Positions 36,401 to 45,708 of a DNA stretch of 64,000 nucleotides are shown one piece after another. The first letter of the stretch is position 1, and every line of letters begins with the position of its first letter. The notes beneath the pieces are model-generated. The model worked only from the letters and a program-made list of their open reading frames with translations. It was not told where the DNA came from and did no database searches. This stretch comes from CAYUVA01 sp964448115 [NCBI: uncultured bacterium] (GTDB lineage: Bacteria > CAYUVA01): the NCBI GenBank assembly GCA_964448115.1, contig CAYUVA010000014.1, forward strand, positions 22,751-86,750, in the 5' to 3' direction. The position numbers and the translations under genes were made by a program.

Positions 36401-36850
36401 ATGCGTATTGTCTTGGATACAAATGCCTTTATCGCTGCGGTAATTAAACCATCAGGTGCCTCGGGGCGCATCCTCGAGCTGTGGAAACAGGGGAGACTAT
36501 CCATTTTGATATGCAAGCAGGTAATGCGTGAAATAAAGTATTTCCTGGAGGCGCCCTGGCTAAAAAGAGCAGGAGCCTATAACCAAAAAGAGATAAATGC
36601 ACTGGTAAAGCATCTCCGCGTGCACGGCGAAAGGGTGAACCTGAAGGGGATCTACCGATTGGTGAAAAGAGATCCGGCTGATGATGTCTTCGTATCCCTG
36701 GCAATAAGCGGAGATGCTGATTACATCGTAAGCAACGATAAACATCTGTTGGAGCTAAATCGCATCAAGGGTGTTCAAGTGATAAGACCGGATGAACTGG
36801 TGTTGCTTATCGATAAGCCCAATGGGAACCAGGATGAAATATATACATGA
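36401..36850 (+). CDS. PIN-domain ribonuclease, putative toxin
   Basis: A 149-residue protein of the PIN_3/COG1569 kind. It starts MRIVLDTNAFIAA with the first catalytic Asp at residue 6. Later acidic residues lie in KRDPADDVFVSLAI and in SNDKHLL. These proteins are Mg-dependent RNases and usually pair with a small antitoxin. No antitoxin ORF lies directly upstream in the repeat block, so this could be an orphan. The gene ends 12 bases before smpB. Confidence 0.82.
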   Translation: MRIVLDTNAFIAAVIKPSGASGRILELWKQGRLSILICKQVMREIKYFLEAPWLKRAGAYNQKEINALVKHLRVHGERVNLKGIYRLVKRDPADDVFVSLAISGDADYIVSNDKHLLELNRIKGVQVIRPDELVLLIDKPNGNQDEIYT

Positions 36851-36862
36851 AAAAAAGAGCGA

Positions 36863-37330
36863 ATGAGGGTGACTAAATCAGGCTACAAGAGGGTGTGCGA
36901 GAACCGCAAGGCTTACTTCAACTATGAGATCGAACAAAAGCTGGAGGCGGGAATCGAGCTTGTCGGCACTGAGGTCAAGGCGCTTCGTGAAGGCAAAGCG
37001 AACTTATCCGATAGCTATGCGGAGATAATTGACGGCGAGGTGATACTGATCTCCTCTTACATCGGGCACTATACAGCGGGCAATCGGCAGAACCATGACA
37101 CCCGCCGGCCACGCAAACTCCTTTTGCATAAACAGGAGATAAATAAGCTGACCGGCAAGGTAAAGGAAAGGGGTAGAACCCTGATCCCATTGCAGATCTA
37201 CTTCAACTCCAAGGGAATAGCCAAAGTGGAACTAGCGGTTGCAAAAGGAAAGCACTCGGTCGATAAGAGGAAGACCATCATGGAGCGGGATCTGAAACGG
37301 GAAGCTGAACGAGAGATGAAGGAGAGATAG
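36863..37330 (+). CDS. smpB: SsrA-binding protein
   Basis: A 155-residue SmpB, which binds tmRNA and brings it to stalled ribosomes for trans-translation. Diagnostic segments are NRKAYFNYEIEQKLEAGIEL, GTEVKALREGKANLSDSY and the C-terminal basic tail KGKHSVDKRKTIMERD. Length is typical. It follows the PIN gene by 12 bases and may share its transcript. The tmRNA gene itself was not found in the window. Confidence 0.96.
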   Translation: MRVTKSGYKRVCENRKAYFNYEIEQKLEAGIELVGTEVKALREGKANLSDSYAEIIDGEVILISSYIGHYTAGNRQNHDTRRPRKLLLHKQEINKLTGKVKERGRTLIPLQIYFNSKGIAKVELAVAKGKHSVDKRKTIMERDLKREAEREMKER

Positions 37331-37425
37331 CTTTTTGATGCACCCCCATTACATGAGGTTACCTGCTATTTGAAGATGGCTTGGGATCTTGTAATTATGG
37401 TTCCTGGTTGCTAACATTTGCCTTT

Positions 37426-38202
37426 ATGAGATACCGTAACGCTTTTATAACTGGCGCTTCGAGCGGAATCGGCGAGGGGCTGGCAGTTGCTTTGGCAAAA
37501 CAGGGGATCAAGGTACACCTTGCCGCCCGCCGCGTCCAGGAGCTGGAACGCGTTGCCAAGAGTATAGCTATCGATGGCGGCAAGGCTGAGATCTATGCCC
37601 TCGATGTAACCGAGACTCAGAAGCTGAAGGATATAATCACCCAGATACAAGCCGGCGAGGATGGATTAGACCTGGTGATCGCCAATGCGGGCGTGGCTGT
37701 GAACAAGCCGGCATCGAAAAAGAGCCTCGATGATATACTTTGGGTGTTGAATGTAAATGCACTCGGGTCCGTAGCGACCCTTGCATCAGCACTTCCAGAC
37801 ATGGTGCAACGAAATAGAGGGCACCTGGTGGGCATAGCGAGTCTTGCAGCCATCAGGGGCTTGCCACTCTCTGCTGAATACTCGGCGGGCAAGGCTGCCC
37901 TTTCCATCTACCTGGAGGGCTTGCGCTGCGAGTATTTTAATTCTGGGATCGGATTCACTACTGTGTATCCGGGTTTCGTTGACACAGAGATGATTGCCAA
38001 GAACCGCTTCTATATGCCACAGGTATGGAGCGTGGAAAAGGCGGTCTATTTCATCTTAAAAAGGCTGCCTGATAAGCCAAGAACCATCTATTTCCCGCGC
38101 CTTTTAGCCACCGCAACCCGATTGAGCCGACTAATCCCCATGCCTGTCTTTGAGTTTATGGCATCAAGGAGCATGAAGCGACTAGTTGGGCAAGAAAAAT
38201 AG
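37426..38202 (+). CDS. Short-chain dehydrogenase/reductase
   Basis: A 258-residue classical SDR. The cofactor motif TGASSGIGEG lies near residue 10, NAG near 89, and the catalytic Tyr and Lys in YSAGK near 160. The C-terminal tail is extended and hydrophobic (TRLSRLIPMPVFEFM), as in SDRs that act on lipid or membrane-associated substrates. A longer frame opens 45 bases upstream, but the ATG at 37426 gives the normal SDR N-terminus. The substrate is unknown. The next gene is 32 bases away on the same strand. Confidence 0.88.
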   Translation: MRYRNAFITGASSGIGEGLAVALAKQGIKVHLAARRVQELERVAKSIAIDGGKAEIYALDVTETQKLKDIITQIQAGEDGLDLVIANAGVAVNKPASKKSLDDILWVLNVNALGSVATLASALPDMVQRNRGHLVGIASLAAIRGLPLSAEYSAGKAALSIYLEGLRCEYFNSGIGFTTVYPGFVDTEMIAKNRFYMPQVWSVEKAVYFILKRLPDKPRTIYFPRLLATATRLSRLIPMPVFEFMASRSMKRLVGQEK

Positions 38203-38234
38203 AAAATAGAAGCAATGTATCAAGGAGGTTGACC

Positions 38235-38702
38235 ATGGCTTTCTCAATGGATCTTAAGATCAACCGTTCGATAGTTGTCTCTGCCAGCAGCGATGCAGCC
38301 TGGAAACTAGTTACCGATACGCTTGCCCAACAGAACCTATTCCCCAAGGTGGATAAGATCAACGACATGGGCCATGATGTTTACCAGTGGCGCTTCAAGG
38401 AGCTAGGCGGTGCGGGCATGACCATGAGCATCGTTTATGCATCCAAGTATCATAAAAACCCGGATGAATTAAAAATAAGCTGGACACCTGCACCTGGAGA
38501 TTATAATTCCAGGTTCAGCGGCTACTGGAAGATCGAGCCGACAGGTGATACCCTGCGCATGTATTTCGAGCTTGCTGGCACCATAGATCTCCCCTTCTCC
38601 GCCTTGATGAAGGGAGTTATCAAGCCTTTTGTAAGCGGTGCCTTTGAGAGGTACTGCGATTATTATATGGAGAACATTATAAAGGAGCTTGAGGGGAGAT
38701 AG
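38235..38702 (+). CDS. START/SRPBCC-like small protein
   Basis: A 155-residue protein. AAGGAGG at 38222 sits at good distance from the ATG at 38235, so this start is preferred over an in-frame TTG just upstream. The pattern (KINRSIVVSASSDAAWKLV, a long beta sheet, and a C-terminal helix GAFERYCDYYMENIIKEL) fits the polyketide-cyclase/START fold that binds hydrophobic ligands. It follows the SDR gene and may work with it. The family call is by fold pattern only. Confidence 0.65.
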   Translation: MAFSMDLKINRSIVVSASSDAAWKLVTDTLAQQNLFPKVDKINDMGHDVYQWRFKELGGAGMTMSIVYASKYHKNPDELKISWTPAPGDYNSRFSGYWKIEPTGDTLRMYFELAGTIDLPFSALMKGVIKPFVSGAFERYCDYYMENIIKELEGR

Positions 38703-38780
38703 CAATATATCTCTAAGATCGCCTTGTCTTATTTGCCTTAAAATATTATAGTAAAACTACAAAAAAAAACGAGGTAAACC

Positions 38781-39290
38781 ATGATGCCAAAGGAAAAGAA
38801 ACAGACCTACCTGCTGGTAGCGGGCACTGTTATAATCGCCTTCTTTATGATCTGGATAAACACCTATATCAGGCAGTCCAAGCAGTTCAAGCTGGGTGAG
38901 AAATACTATCAATCCGAGGATTACTCTCGCGCAATAACCGCTTATGAAAGCGCCCTGCACATGTACACCCCCTTCAGCAGCAAGATAGAAAAATCAGCGC
39001 AGAAGCTGTGGGATATAGGGCAGATGTTCGAGCGCAAGAACAATATCGATATGGCTTTGATCGCCTACCGTTCCTTACGATCAAGCTTCTATGCGGTGCG
39101 CTGGCTGGTTACTCCCGGACAGGAATGGATAAAAAGATGCGAGGATAAGATCGACCAGTTGGTGAAGAAGCAGGCTGAGGAAGAGGAGAGGCTGAAAGAA
39201 GAGCTGCGCATGGAAGAGCTGCAAGAGAGCCAAGAAGATACCGAGCAGCAAAAAGAAACCGAGCAATCCTCATCGCTGACTGATAAGTGA
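38781..39290 (+). CDS. Membrane-anchored TPR-like protein
   Basis: A 169-residue protein with one membrane anchor (TYLLVAGTVIIAFFMIWIN, about residues 9-27). Helical repeats of TPR type follow (EKYYQSEDYSRAITAYESAL and KNNIDMALIAYRSL). The last 50 residues are very rich in Glu, Lys and Gln, likely a coiled coil. The soluble part is probably periplasmic. It precedes another TPR-like protein and the pil operon and may be a scaffold, but I do not recognise a specific family. Confidence 0.7.
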   Translation: MMPKEKKQTYLLVAGTVIIAFFMIWINTYIRQSKQFKLGEKYYQSEDYSRAITAYESALHMYTPFSSKIEKSAQKLWDIGQMFERKNNIDMALIAYRSLRSSFYAVRWLVTPGQEWIKRCEDKIDQLVKKQAEEEERLKEELRMEELQESQEDTEQQKETEQSSSLTDK

Positions 39291-39331
39291 TCGCCTGGCA
39301 AATCTTACCCGCTATCGCAATGCATTAGCTA

Positions 39332-40609
39332 ATGATAAGATCCCTGCTTGTATCGACTGTAATATTACTTTTCGCCCCTTCAATAGTTTATGCCGATATA
39401 TTACCCGCCGAGGCAAGGCGTATCCTGGGCGCTGACCTGATACATCTGCAAGGCTATGAATTGAGCCGCAAGTATCTTTACAACCGCGATATCTTCAGGG
39501 TATCGGTCGAGCTGGGAGGCTTCAAGATAGGCGAAGAGCCACATTATTGCTATCTGAGTCTCAGTGGCGCCGATGATAAGCTGCAGATCAAGCAACGGAT
39601 AACCTGGGATCATGAAAGCAGCCAGGGCTTATTATTTAGCAAGGAGAATTTCATCATAACCATCCCTGAACACTTCCAGGAGGGGACTTATAATATATAC
39701 CTGGGCATCTCTGGCAGCGATGAGAATAAAAGACCAACCCACGCCATAGTCATTGACCAGGTCATCATACATACTAAAAGCGGGTTGCTCGAATCGGGAC
39801 GCTTCAATCTCGCAAATGGAAATTGCGAACTAGCGCTAAGAGGGATACTGGGATTCGCAGACATAAGTGAAGCGCGGGATAGCCAGATCCTGTATAAGCT
39901 GGCAAGAGACCTGCGAGAGAAAGATCGCCGCTGTGGAGATGATGTGCATTGCATCGCCTCCTTATTAGAGGGGATTAGCGAATACCATAAAGGCAATTAC
40001 GAGCCTGCAATATCCATGCTCAAAAAGGCTGGTGAATCAGGTTATGCTGAAAAGATCCCCTGCCTGGAATACTGGCTTGGCTTGGCGCTTTTGAAAAAAG
40101 GCGATATGTTGTTAGCTGTAAGACATCTGCGCAAGGCATTGCGCCGGCGTGCAATGGACATGCGGATCTACCATGCCCTGCACAGTTGCCTGATCGAGCT
40201 GGGGGAAGTGGAAGAAGCCAACTCGCTACTCAACAAGGCTTATGTAAGGTGCAGCCGAAGCTATCTCCCCTCGATGTTACTGGGAGCTGAAAGGGGTCTC
40301 CTGGAAAGGACTGGTACAGCCTTTATCGATCTCCCTCTAATGAGCGGCGAGGTTCAGATCGAGGTCATCGCAAGCGGAAGTTTATTAGCCGGCGAATGGC
40401 CGAAGATGACCTTTTACCTGGAGGGAAGCCCCAAGGCCCACTATCTGGTCGCCTCTGAGCAACCGCTTCGCTATGTACACTCGGTTATGGTAGAAAGATC
40501 TGGCGTGCATCGCCTTTTCATCAGCCTAGACAATGGCTTAAAAAAAGGCGAGCTATATAGAAGCATAAAGATACTGGGGATTAATATAAAACAGGGTGCT
40601 GCATCTTAA
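39332..40609 (+). CDS. Exported TPR-containing protein of unknown function
   Basis: A 425-residue protein with a signal peptide (residues 1 to about 22). A beta-rich N-terminal domain (about 25-150) is followed by TPR-like helices (YHKGNYEPAISMLKKAGESG, YWLGLALLKKGDMLLAVRHL and ALHSCLIELGEVEEANSL). A C-terminal beta-sandwich (QIEVIASGSLLAGEWPKM) ends the protein. It begins 42 bases after the previous TPR-like gene, so the two are likely co-transcribed. The pil operon starts 148 bases downstream with its own promoter candidate. Confidence 0.7.
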   Translation: MIRSLLVSTVILLFAPSIVYADILPAEARRILGADLIHLQGYELSRKYLYNRDIFRVSVELGGFKIGEEPHYCYLSLSGADDKLQIKQRITWDHESSQGLLFSKENFIITIPEHFQEGTYNIYLGISGSDENKRPTHAIVIDQVIIHTKSGLLESGRFNLANGNCELALRGILGFADISEARDSQILYKLARDLREKDRRCGDDVHCIASLLEGISEYHKGNYEPAISMLKKAGESGYAEKIPCLEYWLGLALLKKGDMLLAVRHLRKALRRRAMDMRIYHALHSCLIELGEVEEANSLLNKAYVRCSRSYLPSMLLGAERGLLERTGTAFIDLPLMSGEVQIEVIASGSLLAGEWPKMTFYLEGSPKAHYLVASEQPLRYVHSVMVERSGVHRLFISLDNGLKKGELYRSIKILGINIKQGAAS

Positions 40610-40660
40610 GTTGAATAATGGTATAAATAAGTATGTTAGGTATTGCGATAAAAAATCGTC

Positions 40661-40689
40661 TTGACAAACCAGGTAGGCTTTGTTACCTT
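40661..40689 (+). promoter_or_regulatory. Promoter candidate for the pil operon
   Basis: TTGACA at 40661-40666, a 17-base spacer and TACCTT at 40684-40689 form a sigma-70-like promoter whose -35 box is perfect. It lies 67 bases ahead of the pilM ATG. Confidence 0.5.
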
Positions 40690-40756
40690 TCAGCAAGGTA
40701 ATTAGTGATTATAATTAGCAGTAATATCGAACAACCTTAAGGATAGGGATAGTTGG

Positions 40757-41824
40757 ATGCCACTGTTGGGGAGTCGGCAGATACTAGGTCTTGACATCGG
40801 GTCCTCCTCTGTAAAAGCGATGGTGCTCAGAGGGGGCAAGGGTGGATATACCATGCAAAGCTTTGGTATCGAGCACCTTCCTCCGGAGGTTATTGTCGAT
40901 CAAGAGATCATGGACAGCACGGTCATCGTGGAAGCGATCCAGAAGATCCTCAAAACCCAAAAGATCAAGCTAAAAGATGTGGCAACCTCGCTTTCTGGGC
41001 ATTCGGTCATAGTTAAGAAGATCCCCCTGCCCAAGATGAGCGCCGAGGAGCTTGCCGAGTCGATCCAATGGGAAGCAGAGCAGTACATACCCTTCGATAT
41101 TGAGGAGGTGAACCTGGACTTCCAGATCCTGGAGGATATCGAGGGCGAGGATGCAACCAACATGAATGTTGTCATCGTTGCCGTCAAGAAGAACAAGATC
41201 GATGATATAGTGAACCTTCTGACCCAGGCTAACCTCAATCCAGCCGTGGTGGATATAGACAGCTTTGCCTTGCAAAATCAGTACGAGATAAATTACGGGA
41301 TCGAGTCGGACTCGGTAATCGCCTTGATAAATATCGGCGCTTCGATCATGAACATCAATATAATCAACAGCGGCATCCATGTGATGCAAAGGGATATCTC
41401 CTTGGGGGGTAATCAATACACCGATGCAATCCAGAAGGAACTCGATGTCAACTATAACCACGCCGAGGGACTGAAGATGGGGGAGGAAGTGAAGGGCATC
41501 GATCCCAAAAGCGTTGACGGGATAATTCGCTCGGTCAACGAGGATATAACCCTCGAGATCCAGCGCAGCTTTGATTACTTCCGATCCATCTCCGATAACG
41601 AAAAGATAGATAAGATCGTTCTTACCGGGGGAAGCTCGAAGATAAAAGGGCTTGATTCATACCTCTTCGAGCGCCTGGGAATCAATGTGGAGTTCGGAGA
41701 TCCCTTCAAGAACATTCGATACAACGAGAAGAAGTTCGATCCCGAATTCATCAGGGAGATCGCTCCCCATTGCGCTATTGTTGCCGGATTAGCAATAAGG
41801 AGACCTGGAGATAAGTATAAATGA
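40757..41824 (+). CDS. pilM: Type IV pilus assembly protein PilM
   Basis: A 355-residue actin-like ATPase of the FtsA/PilM family. The N-terminal phosphate loop is GLDIGSSSVKAM, followed by QWEAEQYIPFDIEEVNLDFQIL, diagnostic for PilM. Phosphate-2 and adenosine segments are NIGASIMNIN and LTGGSSKIKG. It forms a cytoplasmic ring that binds the PilN N-terminus. It is first in the pilMNOPQ operon and overlaps pilN by 4 bases (ATGA). Confidence 0.95.
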   Translation: MPLLGSRQILGLDIGSSSVKAMVLRGGKGGYTMQSFGIEHLPPEVIVDQEIMDSTVIVEAIQKILKTQKIKLKDVATSLSGHSVIVKKIPLPKMSAEELAESIQWEAEQYIPFDIEEVNLDFQILEDIEGEDATNMNVVIVAVKKNKIDDIVNLLTQANLNPAVVDIDSFALQNQYEINYGIESDSVIALINIGASIMNINIINSGIHVMQRDISLGGNQYTDAIQKELDVNYNHAEGLKMGEEVKGIDPKSVDGIIRSVNEDITLEIQRSFDYFRSISDNEKIDKIVLTGGSSKIKGLDSYLFERLGINVEFGDPFKNIRYNEKKFDPEFIREIAPHCAIVAGLAIRRPGDKYK

Positions 41825-42366
41825 TCAAAATTAACCTGCTGCCAACCCCTCCGCCACCGCCGACCAAGGTTTATACACAGATCGCACTGGCAGCAGTGGC
41901 AATTATCGTAGCCCTCTCGGTCGAGGGCTGGTGGTGGAGCAGGCTCAATGCTGATATTGCCGAGAAAAAGGACATAATCACCCGCAAGAAGCGTCAACTC
42001 GAAGAGCTTCAGGCAATCATCCGCGAGGTAAATAAGTACGAGGAGAAGCGCAGGCTACTATTAAAAAAGCTGGAGGTCATCGATCGACTCAGGCACATGC
42101 AGAAGGTTCCGGTAAAGCTGCTCATGGGGCTTTTAAGCACGCTTCCCGATCAGGTATGGCTGGATAGCTTCTCGGTGGCACAAGGGATAATCAGGATGCG
42201 CGGATATGGACTATCGCTTACTGCCATAGGTAACTTTCTCACCGCCCTGGAGGACTCGCCGTACTTTAAAAATATCGAGTTACAATCCTCGGTCAAACAA
42301 AAGTTCGCCGGCAGGGATGTCTATTTCTTCGAGTTAACCTCAAACCTGGATATCTCGCAGATGTAA
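41821..42366 (+). CDS. pilN: Type IV pilus inner-membrane protein PilN
   Basis: A 181-residue protein. Its N-terminus MIKINLLP is the conserved PilM-binding tail. One membrane span (IALAAVAIIVALSVEGWWW) precedes a coiled coil and a periplasmic ferredoxin-like domain. It pairs with PilO in the alignment subcomplex. Its ATG overlaps the pilM stop. Confidence 0.93.
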   Translation: MIKINLLPTPPPPPTKVYTQIALAAVAIIVALSVEGWWWSRLNADIAEKKDIITRKKRQLEELQAIIREVNKYEEKRRLLLKKLEVIDRLRHMQKVPVKLLMGLLSTLPDQVWLDSFSVAQGIIRMRGYGLSLTAIGNFLTALEDSPYFKNIELQSSVKQKFAGRDVYFFELTSNLDISQM

Positions 42367-42388
42367 TGAGTTTTATAATAATTGAACG

Positions 42389-42964
42389 ATGAAAAAGTAT
42401 ATAGACCAGATCGATGCGTTACCGGATTGGCAGAAGATGACCGCTGTGGGGCTGGTGATCCTGCTGACCGTGGCGCTTTTTTATTTCCTTGTTTACGATC
42501 CCAAGTCAAAAGAGATAGAGGGTCTCAAGAAGGAGATCATCCAGCTAGATGCTCAGATCAACAAGGGTCTTGCCATGAAGGACAAGCAACGGCAATTGGA
42601 GAAAGAGGTAGCCATGCTCAACGAACAGTTGAAGCTGACCGTGGATATCCTGCCGGATAGAACCGCCATGGATCAATTGGTTCGTTCCATAGAAAGCCTG
42701 GCTGTCGAGTGCGGGCTTACCGTCGATGCCTTCAAGCCGAGACCAGAGATATCACTCGATTTTTACGGCGAGAAACCGGTCGAACTGGCATTGACCGGCG
42801 GATTCCACGAGCTGGGAAAATTCTTCGAGAAGCTGGCTAATGAATCGCGAATCGTCAATATCAGCTCGCTGCGCATCCAGGCGACCAGGCAAGTTGATCC
42901 ATCCATAACCGTTAATATAGGCTCCAAGGCGTTTTGGTTCCTCAAGGAAACTACCGCGCCATAA
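42389..42964 (+). CDS. pilO: Type IV pilus inner-membrane protein PilO
   Basis: A 191-residue bitopic protein. A span (MTAVGLVILLTVALFYFLVY, about residues 18-37) is followed by a long coiled coil (EIEGLKKEIIQLDAQINK) and a compact periplasmic domain. Order and length match PilO, which dimerises with PilN and contacts PilP. The gap to pilN is 22 bases. Confidence 0.92.
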   Translation: MKKYIDQIDALPDWQKMTAVGLVILLTVALFYFLVYDPKSKEIEGLKKEIIQLDAQINKGLAMKDKQRQLEKEVAMLNEQLKLTVDILPDRTAMDQLVRSIESLAVECGLTVDAFKPRPEISLDFYGEKPVELALTGGFHELGKFFEKLANESRIVNISSLRIQATRQVDPSITVNIGSKAFWFLKETTAP

Positions 42965-43039
42965 AAAATAAAATAAGGTGTAATGGCTTTGAAATTTAGG
43001 GAGATGTTTTCCAGGTTCGGTCGCATGAGGAGAAACGAT

Positions 43040-43558
43040 ATGGCTAGGAGTGCTACATTCCTGGCACTGGCTGCCCTGCTGATCATAACACCCTGCCTTG
43101 TACTGATTCAGCAAGCAAGAGCACAAACTGGAGACACAGGCAAGGAAATAGAGACCGCTGAGCAGGCAAAAAAAGCGCTACAGGAAATCGTAAAAGCAAA
43201 GGATATGATAAAATACGACTCCAAGGAAATGAGAGATCCCTTTATTTCATTGCTCTTGGGAGTCAAGAACGAGGAAGGACCGATTCGCCCACCCGGCCTT
43301 GCCGGAATGACCATCGCAGAGCTAAAACTGGAAGGGATCTGGAGAAGCCCACTCATGGGGGGTAATATCGCATTCATCTTGGGTTCCGATAAGAAATCAT
43401 ATAGAATGCAAGTAGGAGATAAATGTTATGATGGGAAGGTTATACAGATCGACCAGGAATGCATCGCCTTCGAGAAGCCGATGTTCGATCCATTTGGTAA
43501 TCCGAAACCACCAAAAATCATAAAAAAGTGCATAAAACCTTTTAAAGGAGGCTCATAG
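43040..43558 (+). CDS. pilP: Type IV pilus assembly protein PilP
   Basis: A 172-residue exported protein. AGGAG sits 7 bases ahead of ATG 43040, giving a clean signal peptide (ATFLALAALLIITPCLVL). An in-frame ATG at 42983 would place a basic 19-residue extension before it and has a poorly spaced AAGGTG. The mature C-terminal region has the PilP motif MRDPFISLL and a beta domain (MTIAELKLEGIWRSP) that binds the secretin PilQ. No lipobox Cys is visible, unlike many PilP proteins. Confidence 0.85.
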   Translation: MARSATFLALAALLIITPCLVLIQQARAQTGDTGKEIETAEQAKKALQEIVKAKDMIKYDSKEMRDPFISLLLGVKNEEGPIRPPGLAGMTIAELKLEGIWRSPLMGGNIAFILGSDKKSYRMQVGDKCYDGKVIQIDQECIAFEKPMFDPFGNPKPPKIIKKCIKPFKGGS

Positions 43559-45655
43559 ATGAAGCTTAATCATAGGTCTTTAGTCATCATTGTTATATTC
43601 CTTGGAGTGCTGGTAGGAGGGTGCTCGAAGCAGCCCATAAATAGCGCTGCCCAACAGGCGCTCCCTACTATTGAAAATATAAACATTAGCAAGGAGGATA
43701 GCGGGCTTAAGATCAATATTATAAGCTCGCAACCCAATTTTACCTATACAGCATATAAGCTCACCGAGCCACTCCGGCTTGCTATTGATATCCCGAATGT
43801 CCTAGCCTCCCCAAACCTGACGGAGAAACTGTTCACCCAAGATCCCATCTTGCGCATAAAGCCGACAACTTATGGCGAGAACCATAGCAACCTGCGCGTA
43901 GAGCTTCTGCTTAGCCAGGATATGCCATACTCGATACAAAAGGTCGCCAATACGGTAAGTATCGCCTTCAATAATAGAAATGAGGATGCTCAAGCCCCGG
44001 AAGGTAACCTGGTCGCCAGCCTGGCGGATACACAGACAGAACCCGAAAGGGAAACCCCCGCAACCGACAGAGAAACGAGGAACTTCCCGCAACCGGGAAA
44101 CGAGACACAAGAAACCAGAAACAAGGAACATCCTAAGGCAGATGATATCATAAGGATTACCAATGCCAATGTTGCAAGCAAAGCAAAGAAAATGGAGCCA
44201 CTGGAGGCAGCCGAGCTTGTCGCCCAGGCAAGCGAACAACAACCGAGCCAAACAGCGACCCAGCAAGCAACACAAGCACCTAAATCAACCAAGCAAGAAG
44301 CTCCCCAATCCTGGGATCAGTACCTCAAAGGGCTGGAAGCGATGCAGGAGACCACCGATGATGGCACCCCCATCTATCGCGGAGCTCCGATCAGCATCGA
44401 CATAAAGGATGGAGATATACTCGATATCCTGCGCCATATCGGAGCAATATCCGGCTTCAATGTGGTGGTGGATCCTGAAGTCAGGGGCACTGTTACATTG
44501 CACCTGGAGAATGTACCCTGGGATCAGGTGCTCGATATAATCCTCAAGAACAACGGCTTGGGCAAGGAGTTCCAGGGTAATGTCATGCGCATAGCCACCA
44601 TGGACAAGCTCAGGCGAGAGGAAGAAGCCAGGAAGCTGCTCCGCGAGGCACAGATCGATGCCGCCCCGCTGCACACCAGGGTCGTTTACCTGAGCTACGC
44701 TGATGCCGGATCCATGAAAACGCTGCTGGAGAAGAACCTCTCAAGGCGTGGGCACATGACGGTAGATAACAGAACCAATTCAGTAATCATTACCGATTTG
44801 TACGACCATGTGGAAAAGATCGAGAAATTCATCCGCATCCTGGATAAAAGGACAAAACAGGTCTCCATCAACGCCAGGTACGTTACCGCCACCAAGAGCT
44901 TCTCTCGCTCGTTGGGTATAAACTGGGGCTTCAACCAGATAGCGGATGCAGCACATGGCAATACGACCAAGTATGCCTTCCCATATACATACGACGCCAC
45001 CGGTGCGGTCAACCTGATTGACTTCACTGCCCCTGGCGAGCTTGCTTTGGATTTTGGCGATATCCTCGATACCTTCAAGCTGGAGGTAAGGCTGGCGCTC
45101 TCCGAGGCGGAGGGTACTGCCAAGACGATCTCTAATCCACGGGTTACAACTGCTGACAATGTGGCAGCTAACATCACCAGCGGAGTCGAGGTGCCTTACG
45201 CTGTTCCCGGTACCGCCACAGTCGGTACCCAAGCTGGTGAGACCGGCGCCGGTACCTCCATCACCGGGCAGGTAACCACCTTCTGGGAGTTCAGGCGCGC
45301 GGACATCTCGCTAAATGTTACACCTCACATCACAAATGATTACTTCGTTGATATGAAGATTGCGGTCTCCAACAACACAGTCGATGATTCATTCACTCCC
45401 CCACGCATCAATACAGCCACCGCTACCGCACAGGTGCTGGTCGAGGATGGAGACACCTTCGTGATCGGCAGCTTCAAGCAGACAACTTCAGGTGTTTCAT
45501 CCATGAAGGTGCCCTGGTTCCACAAGATACCCATTGTCGGACTGTTGTTCAAAAACAGCAAGCGCTCCAACAAGTTCACCGACCTTCTGATATTCCTCAC
45601 GCCAACGGTTATAAAACAGAAAGAAAGAACCATCAAAAAAACGATCATAGAATAA
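43559..45655 (+). CDS. pilQ: Type IV pilus secretin PilQ
   Basis: A 698-residue outer-membrane secretin whose ATG directly follows the pilP stop. The N-terminal lipobox LVGGC (Cys22) suggests a lipoprotein. An AMIN domain comes next (LKINIISSQPNFTYTAYKL), then a low-complexity Gln/Thr/Ala linker, a secretin N0/STN region (ISIDIKDGDILDILRHIGA), an N1-type domain, and the secretin core (AEGTAKTISNPRVTTADN, with the C-terminal VPWFHKIPIVGLLFKN). It forms the pilus exit channel. Confidence 0.95.
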   Translation: MKLNHRSLVIIVIFLGVLVGGCSKQPINSAAQQALPTIENINISKEDSGLKINIISSQPNFTYTAYKLTEPLRLAIDIPNVLASPNLTEKLFTQDPILRIKPTTYGENHSNLRVELLLSQDMPYSIQKVANTVSIAFNNRNEDAQAPEGNLVASLADTQTEPERETPATDRETRNFPQPGNETQETRNKEHPKADDIIRITNANVASKAKKMEPLEAAELVAQASEQQPSQTATQQATQAPKSTKQEAPQSWDQYLKGLEAMQETTDDGTPIYRGAPISIDIKDGDILDILRHIGAISGFNVVVDPEVRGTVTLHLENVPWDQVLDIILKNNGLGKEFQGNVMRIATMDKLRREEEARKLLREAQIDAAPLHTRVVYLSYADAGSMKTLLEKNLSRRGHMTVDNRTNSVIITDLYDHVEKIEKFIRILDKRTKQVSINARYVTATKSFSRSLGINWGFNQIADAAHGNTTKYAFPYTYDATGAVNLIDFTAPGELALDFGDILDTFKLEVRLALSEAEGTAKTISNPRVTTADNVAANITSGVEVPYAVPGTATVGTQAGETGAGTSITGQVTTFWEFRRADISLNVTPHITNDYFVDMKIAVSNNTVDDSFTPPRINTATATAQVLVEDGDTFVIGSFKQTTSGVSSMKVPWFHKIPIVGLLFKNSKRSNKFTDLLIFLTPTVIKQKERTIKKTIIE

Positions 45656-45708
45656 TAAGGAGTAAATAATGCTTTGGGCTAGTTAGCCCTAAGGAAAGGA
45701 GATATAGA

